DNA of 64,000 nucleotides from Stomorhina lunata (Eukaryota > Arthropoda > Insecta > Diptera > Rhiniidae): NCBI GenBank assembly GCA_933228675.1, contig OW121741.1, positions 15,788,123-15,852,122 on the forward strand. The letters run 5' to 3'. How positions within the stretch are numbered: position 1 is the first letter of the stretch; the number at the start of each line of letters is the position of its first letter. A program made the position numbers and the translations under genes. Shown here one piece after another: positions 1 to 13,855 of the stretch. The notes below the pieces were generated by a model. It saw only the letters and a program-made list of their open reading frames with translations, searched no databases and was not told where the DNA came from.

Positions 1-544
1 AGAAAAGTTTATGACGAGTAAACAAAACAAAAGTCTAACAGGTTCTTAGAAATTGTTTGAGGCAAAAACATCATAAATTTTAAGAGCGGTAGCCAAAAAA
101 ATGTTTATGTGCATTTGTACTTGCACTGCAACAAATTGGGTAATTTCTTGACCCGGTTTTTCCCCCATTTTTTCTTAAGATTTCCTTTCTTAAGTTTTTC
201 CAACACTTAAGTATCTGTGGCTTTTTCTTGATGATGATTGTTATTTTCTTATTTTTAAATTCTTTTAATTGCCGGCGGCTTCTCAAAGGTTTAATGTTTT
301 TCAAGAGGTTTTATTTTTGAAGGGATTTTTTTCTTGTGTTTTTTTAGAAATTTTATGTGTTTCATTTTTATGTGAATTTTTCTTGATAATTACTCAAAAA
401 TAACATCAAAATAGCAAGTTTATTGTTAAAAAAAAGAAGGCAAGAAAATCTTGTAAAAGATACCTATATAAATGACTGTATGAATGTAACATTAAATAAA
501 ATGTTGCTGAAGATAACTTGTATTATAAACGATATTTCACTAGA
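1..544. other. Upstream intron, AT-rich, no clear repeat
   Basis: AT-rich sequence upstream of the first repeat array. I see no exon, RNA gene or repeat here. Short open frames on the - strand have the composition of random AT-rich DNA. Confidence 0.6.
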
Positions 545-2465
545 TTTTCTAAATAAGAACTAATGCTTTACAAGATTTTTTTAAAGAAAATACACTATTG
601 CAAAAGTTTTTTTTTTATATAAAGTACAATGTTGCAAGCGATTTTTTATGCAAAATACAATGTTGCAAAGGATTTTCTATAGATAATAAAATGTTGCAAT
701 AGATTTGTTAAAGTAAATGTAATATTTAACATGATTCTATATATAAAAAAATAATGTTGCAAAACATTTTCTATAAAAAATACAATGTTGCAATGGATTT
801 TCTACAGAAAACAAGATTTTTTTAAGAAAATGTAATGTTTGACAAGATTTTTCATAGAAAGTATAATGTTGCAAGCAATTTTTGTTATAGAAAATACAAT
901 GTTGCAAAGCCTTTTCTATAAAAAAGAAACCTTGCAATAGATTTTTTTAAAGCAAATGTAATGTTTCACAAGATATTCCAAAGAAAGTCCAATGTTGCGA
1001 AAGATTTTGCATAGAAAATACAATGTTGCGAAGGATTTTCTACAGAAAAAACAATGTTGCGTTGGATTTTTTTAAAGATAATGTAATGTTTCATGAATTT
1101 TTCCATAGAAAGTACAATGTTGCAACGATTATTTACAGAATAAAATAATGTTGCAATAGATTTTTCAAAAAATATTCAATGATTCACAAGATTTTCTAAC
1201 GAAAGTAAATATTGCAGAAGATTTTCTTAAGAAAATACAATGTTGCAAGGGAGTTTCTAAAGAAAATATGTAGTTGCAATGGATTTTTTATAATACATAC
1301 AATGTTTTAATTAATGTTGCTAAAGGTTTCCTATGAACGGCTTTTAAGTATTTTTGAAACAATTTTAATGTTTTTTTGCGTTATCTTTATAAAACACAAT
1401 GTTGCAAATGATTTTCTAAAGAAATTTCAATGTTTCTAAATTTTTTCTATGGCGATAATAATGGTTTTATAGTATTTTTATCCAAATTTTAATATTTTTT
1501 TTGCGTTATCTTTACAAAACTCAATGTTGCTGTTGATTTACCAAAGAAATTTCAATGTTGCAGATTATTATACAATAAAAATTTAATGTTGCTATTAAAA
1601 ATATAACATTATCGCTATGAAAGATAATGTTGCAATAAATTTTTTATAAAAAATACAATGTTGCATGTGGTTTCCTATGAAATTTGCAAGGTTTTACAAA
1701 ATTATCAGTAGAAAAATTGATGTTGTACAAGATTTTCTATAGAAAATACAATGTTGAGCAAGATTTTCTATAGGAAATATAATGTTTCAAAAGATTTTAT
1801 AAGGAAAATAATATGTTGAAGAAGATTTTTTATCGAAAATACAATGTTGCAGAAGATTTTTTATAGAAAATGCAATATTGCGCAGGATTTTGTATGGAAA
1901 ATATAATGTTGCAAAAGATTTTCTGTAGAAAATACAATGTTGCAAAAGATTTTCTTTAGAAAATGCAATGTTGCAGAAGATTTTCTGGAGAATATACAAT
2001 TTATCCATAGAAAATATAATGTTGCAGAAAATTTTCATAATAAAATACAATGTTGCAGAAAATTTTCTTTAGAAAATGCAATGTTGCAGAAGATTTTCTG
2101 GAGAATATACAATGTTGCAGATGGTTTTCCATAGAAAATACAATGTTCCAGAAGATTTTCATAATAAAATGCAAAGTTGCAGAAGATTTTCTATAGAAAA
2201 TACAATGTTGCAGATAATTTTCATAATGAAATACAATGTTGCAGTTGACTTTCAATATAAAAATAAAATGTTGCCAAAGATTTTCTATAGAAATTAAGAT
2301 GTTGCAAAAGGCTTTCTATAGAAAAAGTGTTGCTAAAGGTTTTCTACGAATATCAAAATGTTTCTGAAGCCGTTTGTATAAAAACTTTGATGTTTCTTAG
2401 AGTTATCTGTAAAAAACTAAATGTTGCAGGTAATTTTTTATTGAATATGCAATGTTGCGGATGAT
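545..2465 (+). repeat. 31 bp TGTTGC tandem array, first block
   Basis: Diverged tandem repeats of period 31 bp. A typical unit contains ATTTTCTATAGAAAATACAA followed by TGTTGCA and a short A/G-rich link. The core TTTTCTATAGAAAA is a perfect palindrome. About 60 units, with the best conservation around 1730-2300. The block lies in the intron before exon A. Open frames through it, on either strand, repeat peptides such as NVAEDF or NIVFSIENLLQHC. These are artefacts of a period not divisible by 3, read in all frames. Confidence 0.9.
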
Positions 2466-3440
2466 GAGAACGAACATTAAATTTATGTATTGATTTAAAT
2501 ATTTTATTTACAATCTTTTCATTTTATTATATTATCCCCAAATTCATTTAAATTAAAATAAAACTTAGAGAGAACCAAATATATTTTTTTTTTTCTTATA
2601 AGTCATCAAATATTTCAAAGTCCTATTAAAAATCTAAAAGCCAACTCCACAAGAAACAAAAATTAAAATATCAATAAAAAATCAAGACATATATATTAAG
2701 CCAACAACTCAAGAAATCAATTTGAAAAAAACCAATCCAAAAAACCAAAAATTAATCCTTAATTACCAAGACAACATCCTGCTGAGTTTAGCAAAAGTTG
2801 TAAAAAAAGAAAACACAGAAAACCATAAAGTTACATTTCGGCCAAATACTTGCAACAGATTCTACTGAGCAGAAGAAAAATCTTTGAAAAAAAAATCATA
2901 AAAATAAATAAACTTCATTTTAACGAACTTAACAAGTCACCAGAAGCGATTTTCAAACTAGGGGGGATTCTTTCATTTCAACTGTTTTTATTCCTCTACT
3001 TTTGAATTCATTTGTAATAGCAAAAAAATCTGTATTTTTTTTGGTCTTGTGGTTATTTAAAAGTATTTTCTGAAATGATAACGTGGTTAAGTAAAAGAAT
3101 TGACGTTTAAAACGGCTTTTAAACGCAATTTACATTAAAATAAATAACTTAAAAAAAATCTTAAGAGATTCTTGCAAAATCTTACAAAAAAAAAAAAAAA
3201 ACACAGCAAGAAAAAAAAAACAACAAATCTTAAAAACGCCACTTAAATGTGGACAGATGAAAGGAGGAACTTGGAAGAAAAAAAAAATTTTTTTGAAATA
3301 AATAAAGTGGAATAAAGTGTAATGTATACCAAATCAAAAAGCATTTCAGGAGGATTTTAGAAGAATAATTACAAAAGTGGGTGATGAAGAGTATAGGAAA
3401 ACTCTACTGATTAACAATTTTGTAAGGAATTAGGGGTAAA
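2466..3440. other. Upstream intron, non-repetitive AT-rich spacer
   Basis: A-rich sequence that separates two blocks of the same array. It holds no exon or gene I can support. The G-run at 2961-2966 and the A-runs around 3185-3220 are simple sequence. Confidence 0.55.
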
Positions 3441-5315
3441 AGACCAAAATGCACAACTTTTTCTACAAAAAAGGCAATGTTGCAAAAAGTTTTATATTAC
3501 AAATACTTTGTTGTGCAAGATTTTCTAAAGAAAATACCATGTTGCAGATGAATTTATATAGAAAATACACTGTTGCAAAGGGTTTTCTATCAAAAATACA
3601 ATGTTGCAAGGGACATTCTATAGAAAATGCTATGTTGCACAAGATTTTTTTTATAGAAAATACATGATACAGACGTTTTTCTATAGAAAATACTAAGTTT
3701 TACACTCTTCTTAATATCAAATAAAATGTTGCAGAATATTTTATATAGAAAATACAATGTTGCAGAGGATTTTCTATCAAAAATAAAATGTTGTCTATAA
3801 AGAATACAATGTTGCATTGGATTTTTTACAGAAAGTACAATGTTGGAAATGATTTTTTGTAAACAAATAAAATTTTGTAAAAGATATTCATAGAAAATAC
3901 AATGTTGTAGAAGATTTTCTTTAAAAAAAAAACAATGTTGCAGAAGAATTTCTATAGAAAATACAACTTAACACAGAATTTTCAATATAAAATAAAATGT
4001 TGCAAAAGATTTTATATAAAGAATACAATGTTGCACAGGATTTTCTATAAAAAATACAATGTTGCACAAGATTTCATAATAAAAATTAAATGTTACACAA
4101 GATTTTCTAAATAATATATAATGTTTCAGAAGACTTTTAAAAGAAAATACAATGTTGCTGTTAAATTTCAATAGATTCTATAGTGTTGCATAAGATTTTC
4201 TGAAGAAAACACAATGATTTTTTTGGAAACAAATAAAATTTTGCAAAAAAAATTCATAGAAAACTCAATGTTGCGAAAGATTTTCTTTAAAAAATACAAT
4301 GTTGCAGAAGAACTTTTATAGAAAATACAACTTTTCGTAGAATTTTAAATATAATATAAAATGTTGCAGAAGATTTTATATAAAAAATACAATGTTCCAC
4401 AGGATTTTCTATAAAAAAAAACAAAGTTGCACAAGATTTTCTTCAAAAAATACAATGTTGCATAAGATTTTCTAAATAATATATAATGTTTCAGAAGACT
4501 TTTAATAGAAAATACAATATTGCGGTAGAATTTCCATTGAATCTATAATGCGGCATAAGATTTTATGTACAAAATATAATGTTGCTAAAGTTTTTCTAAA
4601 GAAAATAAAAAGTTGCTGAAGATTTTATATATAAAATACATAGTTGCAAAACATATTCTATAGAAAATACAATGTTGCGGAAGATTTTCTATAAAAAGTG
4701 CAATGTTGCAGAAGATTTTCCATAGAAAAATCAAGGTTTCACAGGATTCTCAATATAAACTAAAATGTTGTACAAGATTTCATACATAAAATACAATGTT
4801 GCATAACATTTCTTATAAAAAATGCAATGTTGCACAAGATTTTTTAAATAATACAAAATGTTTCAGAAGACTTTTAACAGCTAATACAATGTTGCAGTAA
4901 AATTTCAATAGAATGTATAATGTTGCATAAGATTTTCTGTAGAAAATATAATGTTGCATAAGATTTTCTAAAGAAAATATAATGTTGCAGAAAATTTTAC
5001 ATAGAAAGTACAATGTTGCAAGTGATATTCTAATAAAATACTGTGTTGCAGAAGATTTTATAAAGAAAATACAATGTTCCCCAAGTCTCCTATCAAAAGT
5101 ATAATGTTGCATAAGTTTTTCTTTTAAAAATACAATGTTGCAGAAGATTTTCCGCAGAAACTACAATGTTGCACAAAATTTTTTTTTTATTCAAAATGCA
5201 ATGTTTCATATGTTTTTCTTAAGAAAATATAATGTTGCTAAAGAAATATCAAGCAATATATAGTGCTACAGAAAGTTTCCTGAAAGAAAATGTTGCTTCA
5301 TTTAAAAATTGCGTA
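3441..5315 (+). repeat. 31 bp TGTTGC tandem array, second block
   Basis: Same family and orientation as the block at 545-2465, about 60 diverged units. Subtypes such as ATATAATGTTTCAGAAGACT recur (near 4115, 4480 and 4850) at spacings close to multiples of 31 bp, so groups of units were copied together. Confidence 0.9.
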
Positions 5316-5875
5316 AAAATTGCTTTTGGAAATATAACAGTTTTTATATTATTTTCAATCTTCTACAACATTTAAATTGCTACTACTACCTATAGGGTAC
5401 ATTTTTATTAAAAAACAAAAACCAGAACCAAATGTTTGAAATTGTTATGGGTTGTTTTGGCTTAGCTGATGATTTCATATGACCAAAATGCTCAATTTAC
5501 TAAGCCTGCACGTACCATTTAAGGCAATACTAGCAAAAAATCAAGAAAAGGAAAAAATAAATACATTAATTTTATTTTTGTAGACGATGACGTTTGGTGA
5601 TATTGAATTTACTATAAGGTGGTTTTGTGGATTTGCACAAAACCAATAGCCTTAAAAGCAACAAAAAAAATCCACTGAAAATACTAACCAATGTGGGGCC
5701 TGTCATTTAATGTCAATTAATTTATAGGAATTTTTTTCTTATTGCTTTTTATTTAAGCTTTTTTCCTTAGCATACATGCGTTTTAATAAACTTAAGTTAG
5801 ATTTGATTTTTGTTTTCTTGTTCCTTGTGATGACAATAATTGTAATTTATGTCTTTTTGTTTTTTTTTCTTTCAG
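5316..5875 (+). other. End of the upstream intron with the exon A acceptor
   Basis: Non-repetitive AT-rich sequence ending in a T-rich tract and TTTCAG immediately before exon A. Nothing else is recognised. Confidence 0.7.
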
Positions 5876-6107
5876 ACTGAAAACCGATAATAATGGCGGT
5901 GCCTGGTGTCCCAAACATATGGTGTCTAATGCTTTAAAAGAATATTTACAAGTTGACCTGTTGTCGGTGCATGTTGTTACCGCTATACGCACCCAGGGTC
6001 GCTTTGGCAAGGGTCAGGGTCAAGAGTATACGGAGGCTTATGTTTTGGAATATTGGCGACCGGGTTTCACCAGCTGGAAGCGTTGGAAGAATACCCAAGG
6101 AAAAGAG
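5876..6107 (+). CDS. DDR-like gene, exon A: discoidin domain, N-terminal half (partial)
   Basis: This exon encodes visible residues 1-77 of the discoidin (F5/8C) domain. The segment GGAWCPKHMVSNALKEYLQV matches the DDR pattern GAWCP...EYLQVDL, followed by VVTAIRTQGR and SWKRWKN, which match TQGR and W..WK in DDR1. Cys11, in W-C-P, corresponds to the DDR1 cysteine that pairs with the V-C-L cysteine encoded in exon B. The acceptor is a pyrimidine run ending TTTCAG at 5875. The donor is GAG|GTGAGT after 6107, leaving phase 0. The first base completes a codon begun in an exon upstream of the window. That exon must encode the first domain cysteine and the ITASS-type start of the fold, and I did not find it in 1-5875. 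Confidence 0.93.
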
Positions 6108-6204
6108 GTGAGTTTTGTTGGGAACTTCTTAAAAATAGATTATAATCTCTGGAAAATAAATTTCTAACATGTTTTGTATTGACACTCTTTTTGTTTACTT
6201 TTAG

Positions 6205-6352
6205 ATCCTGCCTGGCAACATCAATACCTACAGCGAAGTTGAAAACACTTTACAACCCATAATTTTTGCCTCAAAAATACGCATCTATCCATATGGCCAA
6301 TACGATCGTACGGTCTGTTTGAGAGCTGAAATTGTGGGTTGTCCATGGGAAG
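6205..6352 (+). CDS. DDR-like gene, exon B: end of the discoidin domain
   Basis: The exon gives visible residues 78-126 plus the first base of codon 127. ILPGNINTYSEVEN aligns with the GNxD/N..V.N loop of DDR discoidin domains. KIRIYPYGQ..RTVCLRAEI and VGCPW match the VRFYP..VCLRVELYGC end of DDR1. Cys115 and Cys123 are the two closing cysteines; Cys123 would pair with the missing first cysteine. The upstream intron is only 97 bp (6108-6204), the sole short intron in the gene. The acceptor is TTACTTTTAG at 6204 and the donor is GAAG|GTGAGT after 6352. Confidence 0.93.
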
Positions 6353-6424
6353 GTGAGTGACACAAATATGTAAAGCTTAGAAAAATATTCAATAACACTA
6401 GGCTACAAAATTGTTTATAGAAAC

Positions 6425-8250
6425 AAAGCTTGTTAAACAAGATTTTCGAAAAAAATTAATGTTGCACAAGATTTTCTATAGAAAAAACAATGTTTCACAA
6501 AGTTTTCTATAGAAAAATAAATGTTGCATACGATTTTTTTTAGAATATTTAATGTTGCAAATGATTTCCGCAAGATTTTCCAGATTTTTTGCTTCAAAAA
6601 GTAAAATGTTGCACAAGATTTTCTAAAGAAAATACAATGTTGCAAAAGATTTTCTATAATAAAATTAATGTTGCACAAGATGTTCTATAGAATATATAAT
6701 GTTGCACAAGTTTTTCTATATAATATACAATATTGCATAAGTCTTTCTAGAGAAAATACAATGTTACAATAGGTTTTCTGTAGAAAATATAATGTTGCAC
6801 AAGTTTTTTTATTTGATATACAATGTTGCAGAAGTTTTTGTGATTAAAAATTCAATGTTGCAAAAGATTTCTCCAGAAAATGTAATGTTGCAGAAGATTT
6901 TCTACAGAAAATATAATGTTGCGTAAATTTTTCTATAGAAAATATAATGTTGCACAAGTTTTCTATAGAAAATACAATGTTGCCAAAGATTTTCTACAGA
7001 AAATATAATGTTGCGCATGTTTTTCTATAAGAAATATGATATTGCACAAGTGTTTTTATAGAAAATATAATGTTGCCAAAGATTTTGTACAGAAAATATA
7101 ATGTTACGGTAGTTTTCTATAGTAAATACAATGTTGCAGATGATTTTTAATAGAAATACAATGTTGCAAAAGATTTTCTAAAGAAAATATTATGTTGCGC
7201 AAGTTTTTGTATATTAAATGTAATGTTGCATAAGTTTTCTATAGAAAATAAAATGTTACACAAGATTTTCTACATAAAATATTATGTTGGGCAAGTTTTT
7301 CTGTAGAAAATACAATGTTGCAAAAGATTTTCTACAGAAAATATAACGTTGCGCTAGTTTTTCCATAGTAAATACAATGTTGCACAAGTTTTTCTATAGT
7401 AAATATAATGTTGCACAAGATTTTCAATAGAAAATACAATGTTGCAAAAGATTTTCTATAGAAAATATTATGTTGCGAAAGTTTTGCTACAGAAAATATA
7501 ATGTTGCAAAAGTTTTTCTATAGAAAATATAATGTTGCATAAGATTTTTAATAAAAAATACAATTTTGCAATAGATATTCTACAGAAAATATTATGTTGC
7601 GTAAGTTTTTCCATAAGAAATACAATGTTGCAGAAGTTTTTCTATAAGAAATATAATATTGCGCAAGTTTTCCTATAGGAAAAACAATGTTGCCAAAGAT
7701 TTTCTACAAAAAAATGTAATGTTGCGCGAGTTTTTCTATAGGAAATACATTGTTGCCAAAGATTTTCTACAGAAAATATAATGTTGCGCAAGTTTTTCTA
7801 TGGAAAATACAATTTTGCCAAAGATCGTTAACAGAAAATATAATGTTGGGCTAGTTTTTTTGTAGAAAATACAATGTTGCATAAGTTTTGCCATAGAAAA
7901 TATAATGTTGTACATGATTTTCAATAGAAAATACAATGTTGCAAAAGATTTTCTTTAGATAAGACAATGTTGCACACTATATTTTACTGGAAAAAAAATG
8001 TTGCATGAGATTTTGATAGAATGTACATTGTTGCATATGATTTTCTATTGTAAAGATTTTCTAACGATAATATAGTGTTGCCAAAGATTTCTATATGAAA
8101 TAATATGTTGCTGAAGATATTTTATGGAAAATACTATGTTGCATGATATTTTCTCTTGTAAATTTAATGTTGAGTATTATTTTCTATAGAATATATAAAG
8201 TTCCACAATATTTTGTATACAAAATTCAAGGTTTCGGAAGATTTCTATAC
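6425..8250 (+). repeat. 31 bp TGTTGC tandem array in intron B-C, first block
   Basis: The same 31 bp family resumes 70 bp after exon B. From about 6950 to 7800 two unit types alternate: one with CTACAGAAAATATAATGTTG then CGCAAG, and one with CTATAGAAAATACAATGTTG then C(C/A)AAAG. This gives a 62 bp dimer. About 58 units. Confidence 0.9.
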
Positions 8251-9385
8251 TTGTTTCTCGGTGTAAATCTGATATTTTTCCATATAGAAATTTATGTTTA
8301 GAGATACATATTATTAGCGATCATCTACAAATTATGAACAAGACGATGTTGTAGAAAGTTTTACTATCAATTTAATGTCATACAACAAATTTATTGCAAA
8401 AAAAAATAAATAAAAAATTTATGAAAAATCTTAAGTCTCTAGAAAACCATTAGCTAAATGGCCAGACTATCAGCAAAATGCTTTTCAGCAAGATGCTTAA
8501 GTAGAAGACAAGATATTGATGATCATAAAGTTTTTGCTCATAAACCTAAAACATAAGTATTAGATAAAAAGAAAATTTATTAAACAAAATATACAAAATT
8601 CAAGTATGTATAAAATGAAGGTGCTGCTTATTTTCATATTTCTTTTAGATTCCCTGAAAAATTTAAACCATATTTATGTCCTAAGCATTAAAAGCAACAA
8701 AAAACCAAAAAACACTCCCCATTAGCCAAAAAGGCAAAAAATAACAGTCAAGAACTAATTTAATATGTCCCGACGTCTGGCTTGGCCTCCAAAGCTTATA
8801 CTGTAAGCTTTTTACTTTTAACTTACAAGCATAACTACGTCCACCTCTATGTTATATTTTTTTGGTCTACACTCATGGAAATTATTCCCTTTGTAATCTA
8901 GAAAACGCTTAAAAATCAGACATGCCATGTGAACAACAAAAAAAAAACCGAAATATTTATTTAATTTTTCGTTATTTGGTTGTTTTTTTTTTTTGTTTGT
9001 TTTTGTAGCAAATTTTTTATTTATAAAACATGCAAAAAGGGCTTTAATAATAAATAGTGACTATATATGTACATATATGCGGTGGAACTATACAAAGTTA
9101 CCTTGACTTATCACATTATACCACACCTTTATTACATTAAATATTTCCCTTACTTGCACTTAAATACATATTTGCTTTTTATTCGCATATGTATTAATGG
9201 TCATATTAAATGGCTTTTAATGTGGTCTGCTGAGTGTTTTGTAATAGTTGACTATTTTTTCTTGTAGGTATATATGTATATTCATGATAATTCCATTACA
9301 TTAAATCAGATTTAAAAGGAAATTAAGAAGGTTTTTTTGAAAAGAAGGAAGTCAGAAAGACTAAACAAATACCTTTATATTATTG
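8251..9385. other. Intron B-C, non-repetitive spacer
   Basis: AT-rich spacer between array blocks. No exon, RNA gene or named element is recognised. A 66-codon open frame at 9067-9267 has random-looking composition and no splice or homology support. Confidence 0.55.
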
Positions 9386-11395
9386 ATATATAAATGTTGC
9401 TGAAGATTTTTTATCGAAATAACAATGTTGCAGAAGATTTTCTATAGAAAACACAATGTTGCAGAAGATTTGCTCTATAAAATACTTTTTTGCAGATCAT
9501 TTTTCATAGAAAATTAAATGTTGCAGAAGATTTTTTAAGGAAGCTATAATGTTGCTCAAGATTTTTTATTGAAAATACTATACTGCATAAGACTTTCTTT
9601 GGAAAATATAATGTTGCAGATGATTTTCTATAGAAAGTACAATGTTGCAGATGATTTTCTATAGAAAACACAATGTTGCAAAAGATTTTCTACATAAAAT
9701 ACAATGAAGCAGAGTATTTGATATAGAAAACACAATGTTTCAGAAGTTTCTGTAAGAAAAATATAATGATGCACAAGATTTTCTAATGAAAATGTAATGT
9801 TGCAGAAGTTTTTTTTATAGAAAATACAATGTTACGGAAAATTTTCTAAGGAAAATATAATGTTGCAGAAGGTTTTATAAAGCAAATACAATGTTGCAGA
9901 AGATTTAGTAAGGAAATTATAATGTTGCAAAAGATTTGCTATAGAAAATATAATGATTCATAAGGTTTTCTATAGAAACTATAATGTTGCGAAAGATTTT
10001 GTATAGTAAATACAATGTTGCACATTTTTTTTATAGAAAACACAATGTTGCAATATATATTTTCTATAAAATACAATGTTGCAAGGAATTTTTTATAGAA
10101 AATACAATGTTCCAGAAGATTTTCTATAGAAACTATAATGTTGCACAAGATTTTCTATAGTAAATATAATGTGTAACAAGATTTTCTAGGGAAAATACCA
10201 TGTTGCAGGAGATTTTCTAAAAAAAAACAATGTTTTAAAATTTTTTCTCTATTAAATAAAATGTTGCCGAAGATTTTCTATAGAAAATGCAATGTTGCAT
10301 AAGATTTTCTCTATAAAATTCAATGTTGCTGAAGACTTTCAATAGAAAAACAATGTTGAAGAAGATTTTCTCTATTATATAAAATGTTGCAAACAATTTT
10401 GTAAAGAAAATATAATATTGCAGAAGATTTTCTCTATAAAATACGATGTTGCAGAGGATTTTCTATAGAAAAAACAATAAAAAATAATGTTGCAGAAGAT
10501 TTTCAATAGAAAATTTAATATTGCAGAAGGTTTTTTCTATGAAATAAAATGTTGCAGAAGATTTTCTATAGAAGAAACAATGTTGCATAAGATTTTCAAT
10601 TGAAAAAACAATATTGCAGAAGATTTCCTCTATAAAATAAAATGTTGCAGAGGATTTTCTATTAAAAATTTAATGTTGCATAAGATTTTTCTATTAAGTA
10701 AAATGTTGCAAAAGATTTTCTATAGAAAATACAATGTTGCAGAAGATTTTCTCTATAAACTACAATGTTGCAGAAGATTTTCTATAGAAAAAACGATGTT
10801 GCAGAAGATTTCCTCTTCTAAATAAAATGTTGCACTTGATTTTCTATCAAAAATACAAAGTTGCAGAGGATTTTCTAAGGAAAATACAATGTTGCAGAAG
10901 ATTTTCTATAATAAAACAAGGATGTAGAAGATTTTCAACAGAAAATTTAATATTGCAGAAGGTTTTCTCTATTAAATAAAATGTTGCAAAAGATTTTCTA
11001 TAGAAAATACAATGTTGCAGATGATTTTCTCTATAAACTACAATGTTGCAGAAGATTTTCTATAGAAAAAACGATGTTGCAGAAGATTTCCTCTTTTAAA
11101 TAAAATGTTGCAGGAGATTTTCTATAGAAGCTAAAATGTTTCACTAGATTTTCTATCGAAAATTCAAAGTAGCAGAAGATTTTCTAAGGAAAATATAATG
11201 TTGCAGAAGATTTTCTGTATAAAATACAATGTTGAAGAAGATTATCTATAGAAAATACAATATTGCATAAGATTTTTCATATAAGCTTAAATGTGGCACA
11301 AGGTTTTATAAAGAAAATAAAATGTTGCATAAGATTTTATATGAGTAATGCAATGTTGCAGAAGAAAATCTATAGAAATCTCAATGTTTTTTTTT
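9386..11395 (+). repeat. 31 bp TGTTGC tandem array in intron B-C, second block
   Basis: Units of the same family, many ending TTGCAGAAGATTTTCT. A higher-order copy is visible: the segment with CTCTATAAACTACAATGTTG followed by an ACGATGTTGC unit and a CCTCTT unit occurs at 10751 and again at 11029, 278 bp apart, close to 9 x 31. Confidence 0.88.
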
Positions 11396-12484
11396 TAACG
11401 ACTCTAGAAATTTAAATGCTGCTTTTTACTAAATATAACATATGACCTCTTGTAGGGCATCATAGATTTATCCACAGACATTTCCTATTTAAAACTATCT
11501 AATCAACACCAGATTTTCGTTGTTTTTTTTTTTGTCTCAACCCCACATATTTCATGTATAAAATTTTTAGTACCGGGATTATCTCCAGCATTAAGACAAG
11601 TTAAGATTTTTTCGTATTCTCTTTTATGGTTAAATGCAGTTTTATATTGTGGCAACATTTTCACTGATACCCCCAGTTGCATGCAAAAGTTAACTGCTTG
11701 TTTTCTGCTCGGTTAAACATTTGAATTTATAACTGATTAAATTTGTCGGTCTAGCTGAAAGTCTGTCCATCTATATACGAACATTATAAAGTCCGTCGGT
11801 AATTCTGTATGTCTGCCTTTTATGCTTAGTTCTTAGAGTATGTGTAAAAGTTTTCAGTTTTAAATTAAATTAATGATTAATGATGTAGGGAGAGGTTTTG
11901 GCTTATAAGAAACCAATTTTAAAATAAGTTGTAAATGTCTTAAACTAGAAATAGGTGCAGTTAAAGTTAAAGTAAGACTCAATTGAAATTCAATACTAAA
12001 TTAGGCATAAATTTTCGATGTCTGATTTTTTTTTTTGTTTGGAGTCTGAAGAGAAACTGTATAAAACTTAAATAAATTACCAAGTCTAATCTTTGAATCT
12101 AAGTTAAAGCAAGGCAACATTGTTGAAGAAAAAAAAAAACTGAAAATAATTTGAACAGATTTAATGTTTGTCTAGTATAATTTTTTACTTATAATTAAAA
12201 CTAAATAAATTTTAAATTTCAAATTTAATTTAATTTTTGTAGCTTATTTGGCTCTTTTTAAAGCCTTTTTAGGTAAATTGCTTTAAATATTAGTTAAATT
12301 TAATATTTTGTATTTTATCCTTAATTACTTAAAATCATATTAAATAATTCATTATAATGTATTTCAAATACATTATAATAGTTAAACACTCATGAATATA
12401 TAAAAAACTAGCACGCATATAAATTATCCCACAACCCAGCGAACAAATCGAATAGACTTATTAATTTTTCTCTATTAATTCTAA
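11396..12484. other. Intron B-C, non-repetitive spacer
   Basis: AT-rich spacer containing a few CTGT/GTCT-rich bits (around 11760-11820). No feature can be supported. Confidence 0.55.
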
Positions 12485-13290
12485 CACAGAATCCCTCTAA
12501 ACCATGTTGCAGTCGATTTTCTGTATTAGATGTCATGTATCATAAGATTTTCTCTGCAAAATATAATGTTGCAGAAAATATTCTAGAGAAAATACAGTGT
12601 TGCTTAAGATTTTTAGTAAAACAGTTTATGTTACTGAAGACTTTGTATATAAATTAAAATGTTGCTTAAGATTTTATATACCTTATATATTGTTGCACAT
12701 AATTTTCTACATTAAAAACAATGTTCTATACAGTTTTTTATAATTCGCATAATGTTGCACAATATTTTCTATAGACATAATGTTGCACAAGATTTTCTAT
12801 AGAAAATATAATGTTGCATAAGATTTTCTATTAATAAAATAATGTTGCACAAGATTTTCTATGGAAAATAACATGTTGCGATAGGTTTTTGTCTATATGT
12901 TTGATGTTGCTAAGAATAATTAAATGTTGCTCAATATATTCTATAGATAATACAATGTAGCACAAGGTTTTCTATAGAAAATACGATGTTGCATTAAATT
13001 TTCTATGGAAAATATAATGTTTCACAAGATTTTCGATAGAAAATACAATGTTGCGAAGGATTTTTTTCTAAATGTTTGATGTTGCTAAGGATAATAAAAT
13101 GTTGCACAATATTTTCTGGTGAAAATACAATGTTGCACAATATTTTCTATGGAAAAAATAATGTCGCACAAGATTTTAAATAAAAAACATAATGTTGCAC
13201 AAGATTTTCTATAGAAAATACAATGTTGCTAGGGTTTATTGTCTAAATATTTGATCTTGCTAAGAATAATAAAATATTGCTTTGGAAAAT
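12485..13290 (+). repeat. 31 bp TGTTGC tandem array in intron B-C, third block
   Basis: About 25 diverged units, many with AATGTTGCACAAGATTTTCT. Units carrying a GTCTAAATGTTTGATGTTGC variant recur near 12890, 13065 and 13235, so a multi-unit block was duplicated. Confidence 0.86.
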
Positions 13291-13855
13291 ATAATGTTTG
13301 CGAAAGTCTTTGCTGGGTTCGCTCCCTCACAAATCCTTATCAAATTAGTGCTCTCAAGCGCTAATGTTGTTTTAACTAAAAACATCATAATATTTTCTAT
13401 TGTTTTTCCTATGGATTTTCAATTTAATTACACACGTGTATTAAACATTTTATTATATCTGTGGATAGCCTATTATTGCACTACATTTAAATATTGAATT
13501 GTTACGCCTTTTGTTAAAACAATTACTTATTGTTTTTCCAACAATAATCGATAAAATAAAACAGAAAAATGTTGAAATTAAACAACAGCAACTACAACAG
13601 ATGCATGAAAATAGGAAAAAACACACGCGTGTAATTACGATAATTATTATATACACGCATGAGGATCTGTACAAACATGGGGCGATTAAAATTATTGTGT
13701 GAATGTGTTTTGAGTAGAAATATTAATGTGCGCATAAATTATTAAAAACTAATAATAATCCTTGTGAAACTAAGGGCTAGAAACAAGTTTGGAAATATTT
13801 TAGAGGTTGGGAGACAGTAAGATAAAGGAATTCCTAGAAAAGTGTAGAATTTCAT
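13291..13855. other. Intron B-C, non-repetitive spacer
   Basis: AT-rich spacer. Open frames on both strands overlap at 13282-13702, but neither has coding-like composition, splice sites in frame, or recognisable homology, so I call no gene. Confidence 0.5.

Noticed and set aside
1787..2297. Overlapping open frames on both strands with peptides such as NIVFSMENHLQHCIF
   Set aside because: They are readings of the 31 bp array. Because 31 is not divisible by 3, the unit is read in all frames, and stop-free runs arise on both strands. No splice sites or homology.
13282..13702. Two + strand frames and one - strand frame in a spacer
   Set aside because: Codon content is what random AT-rich DNA gives, both strands are open, and no acceptor or donor fits a DDR exon.
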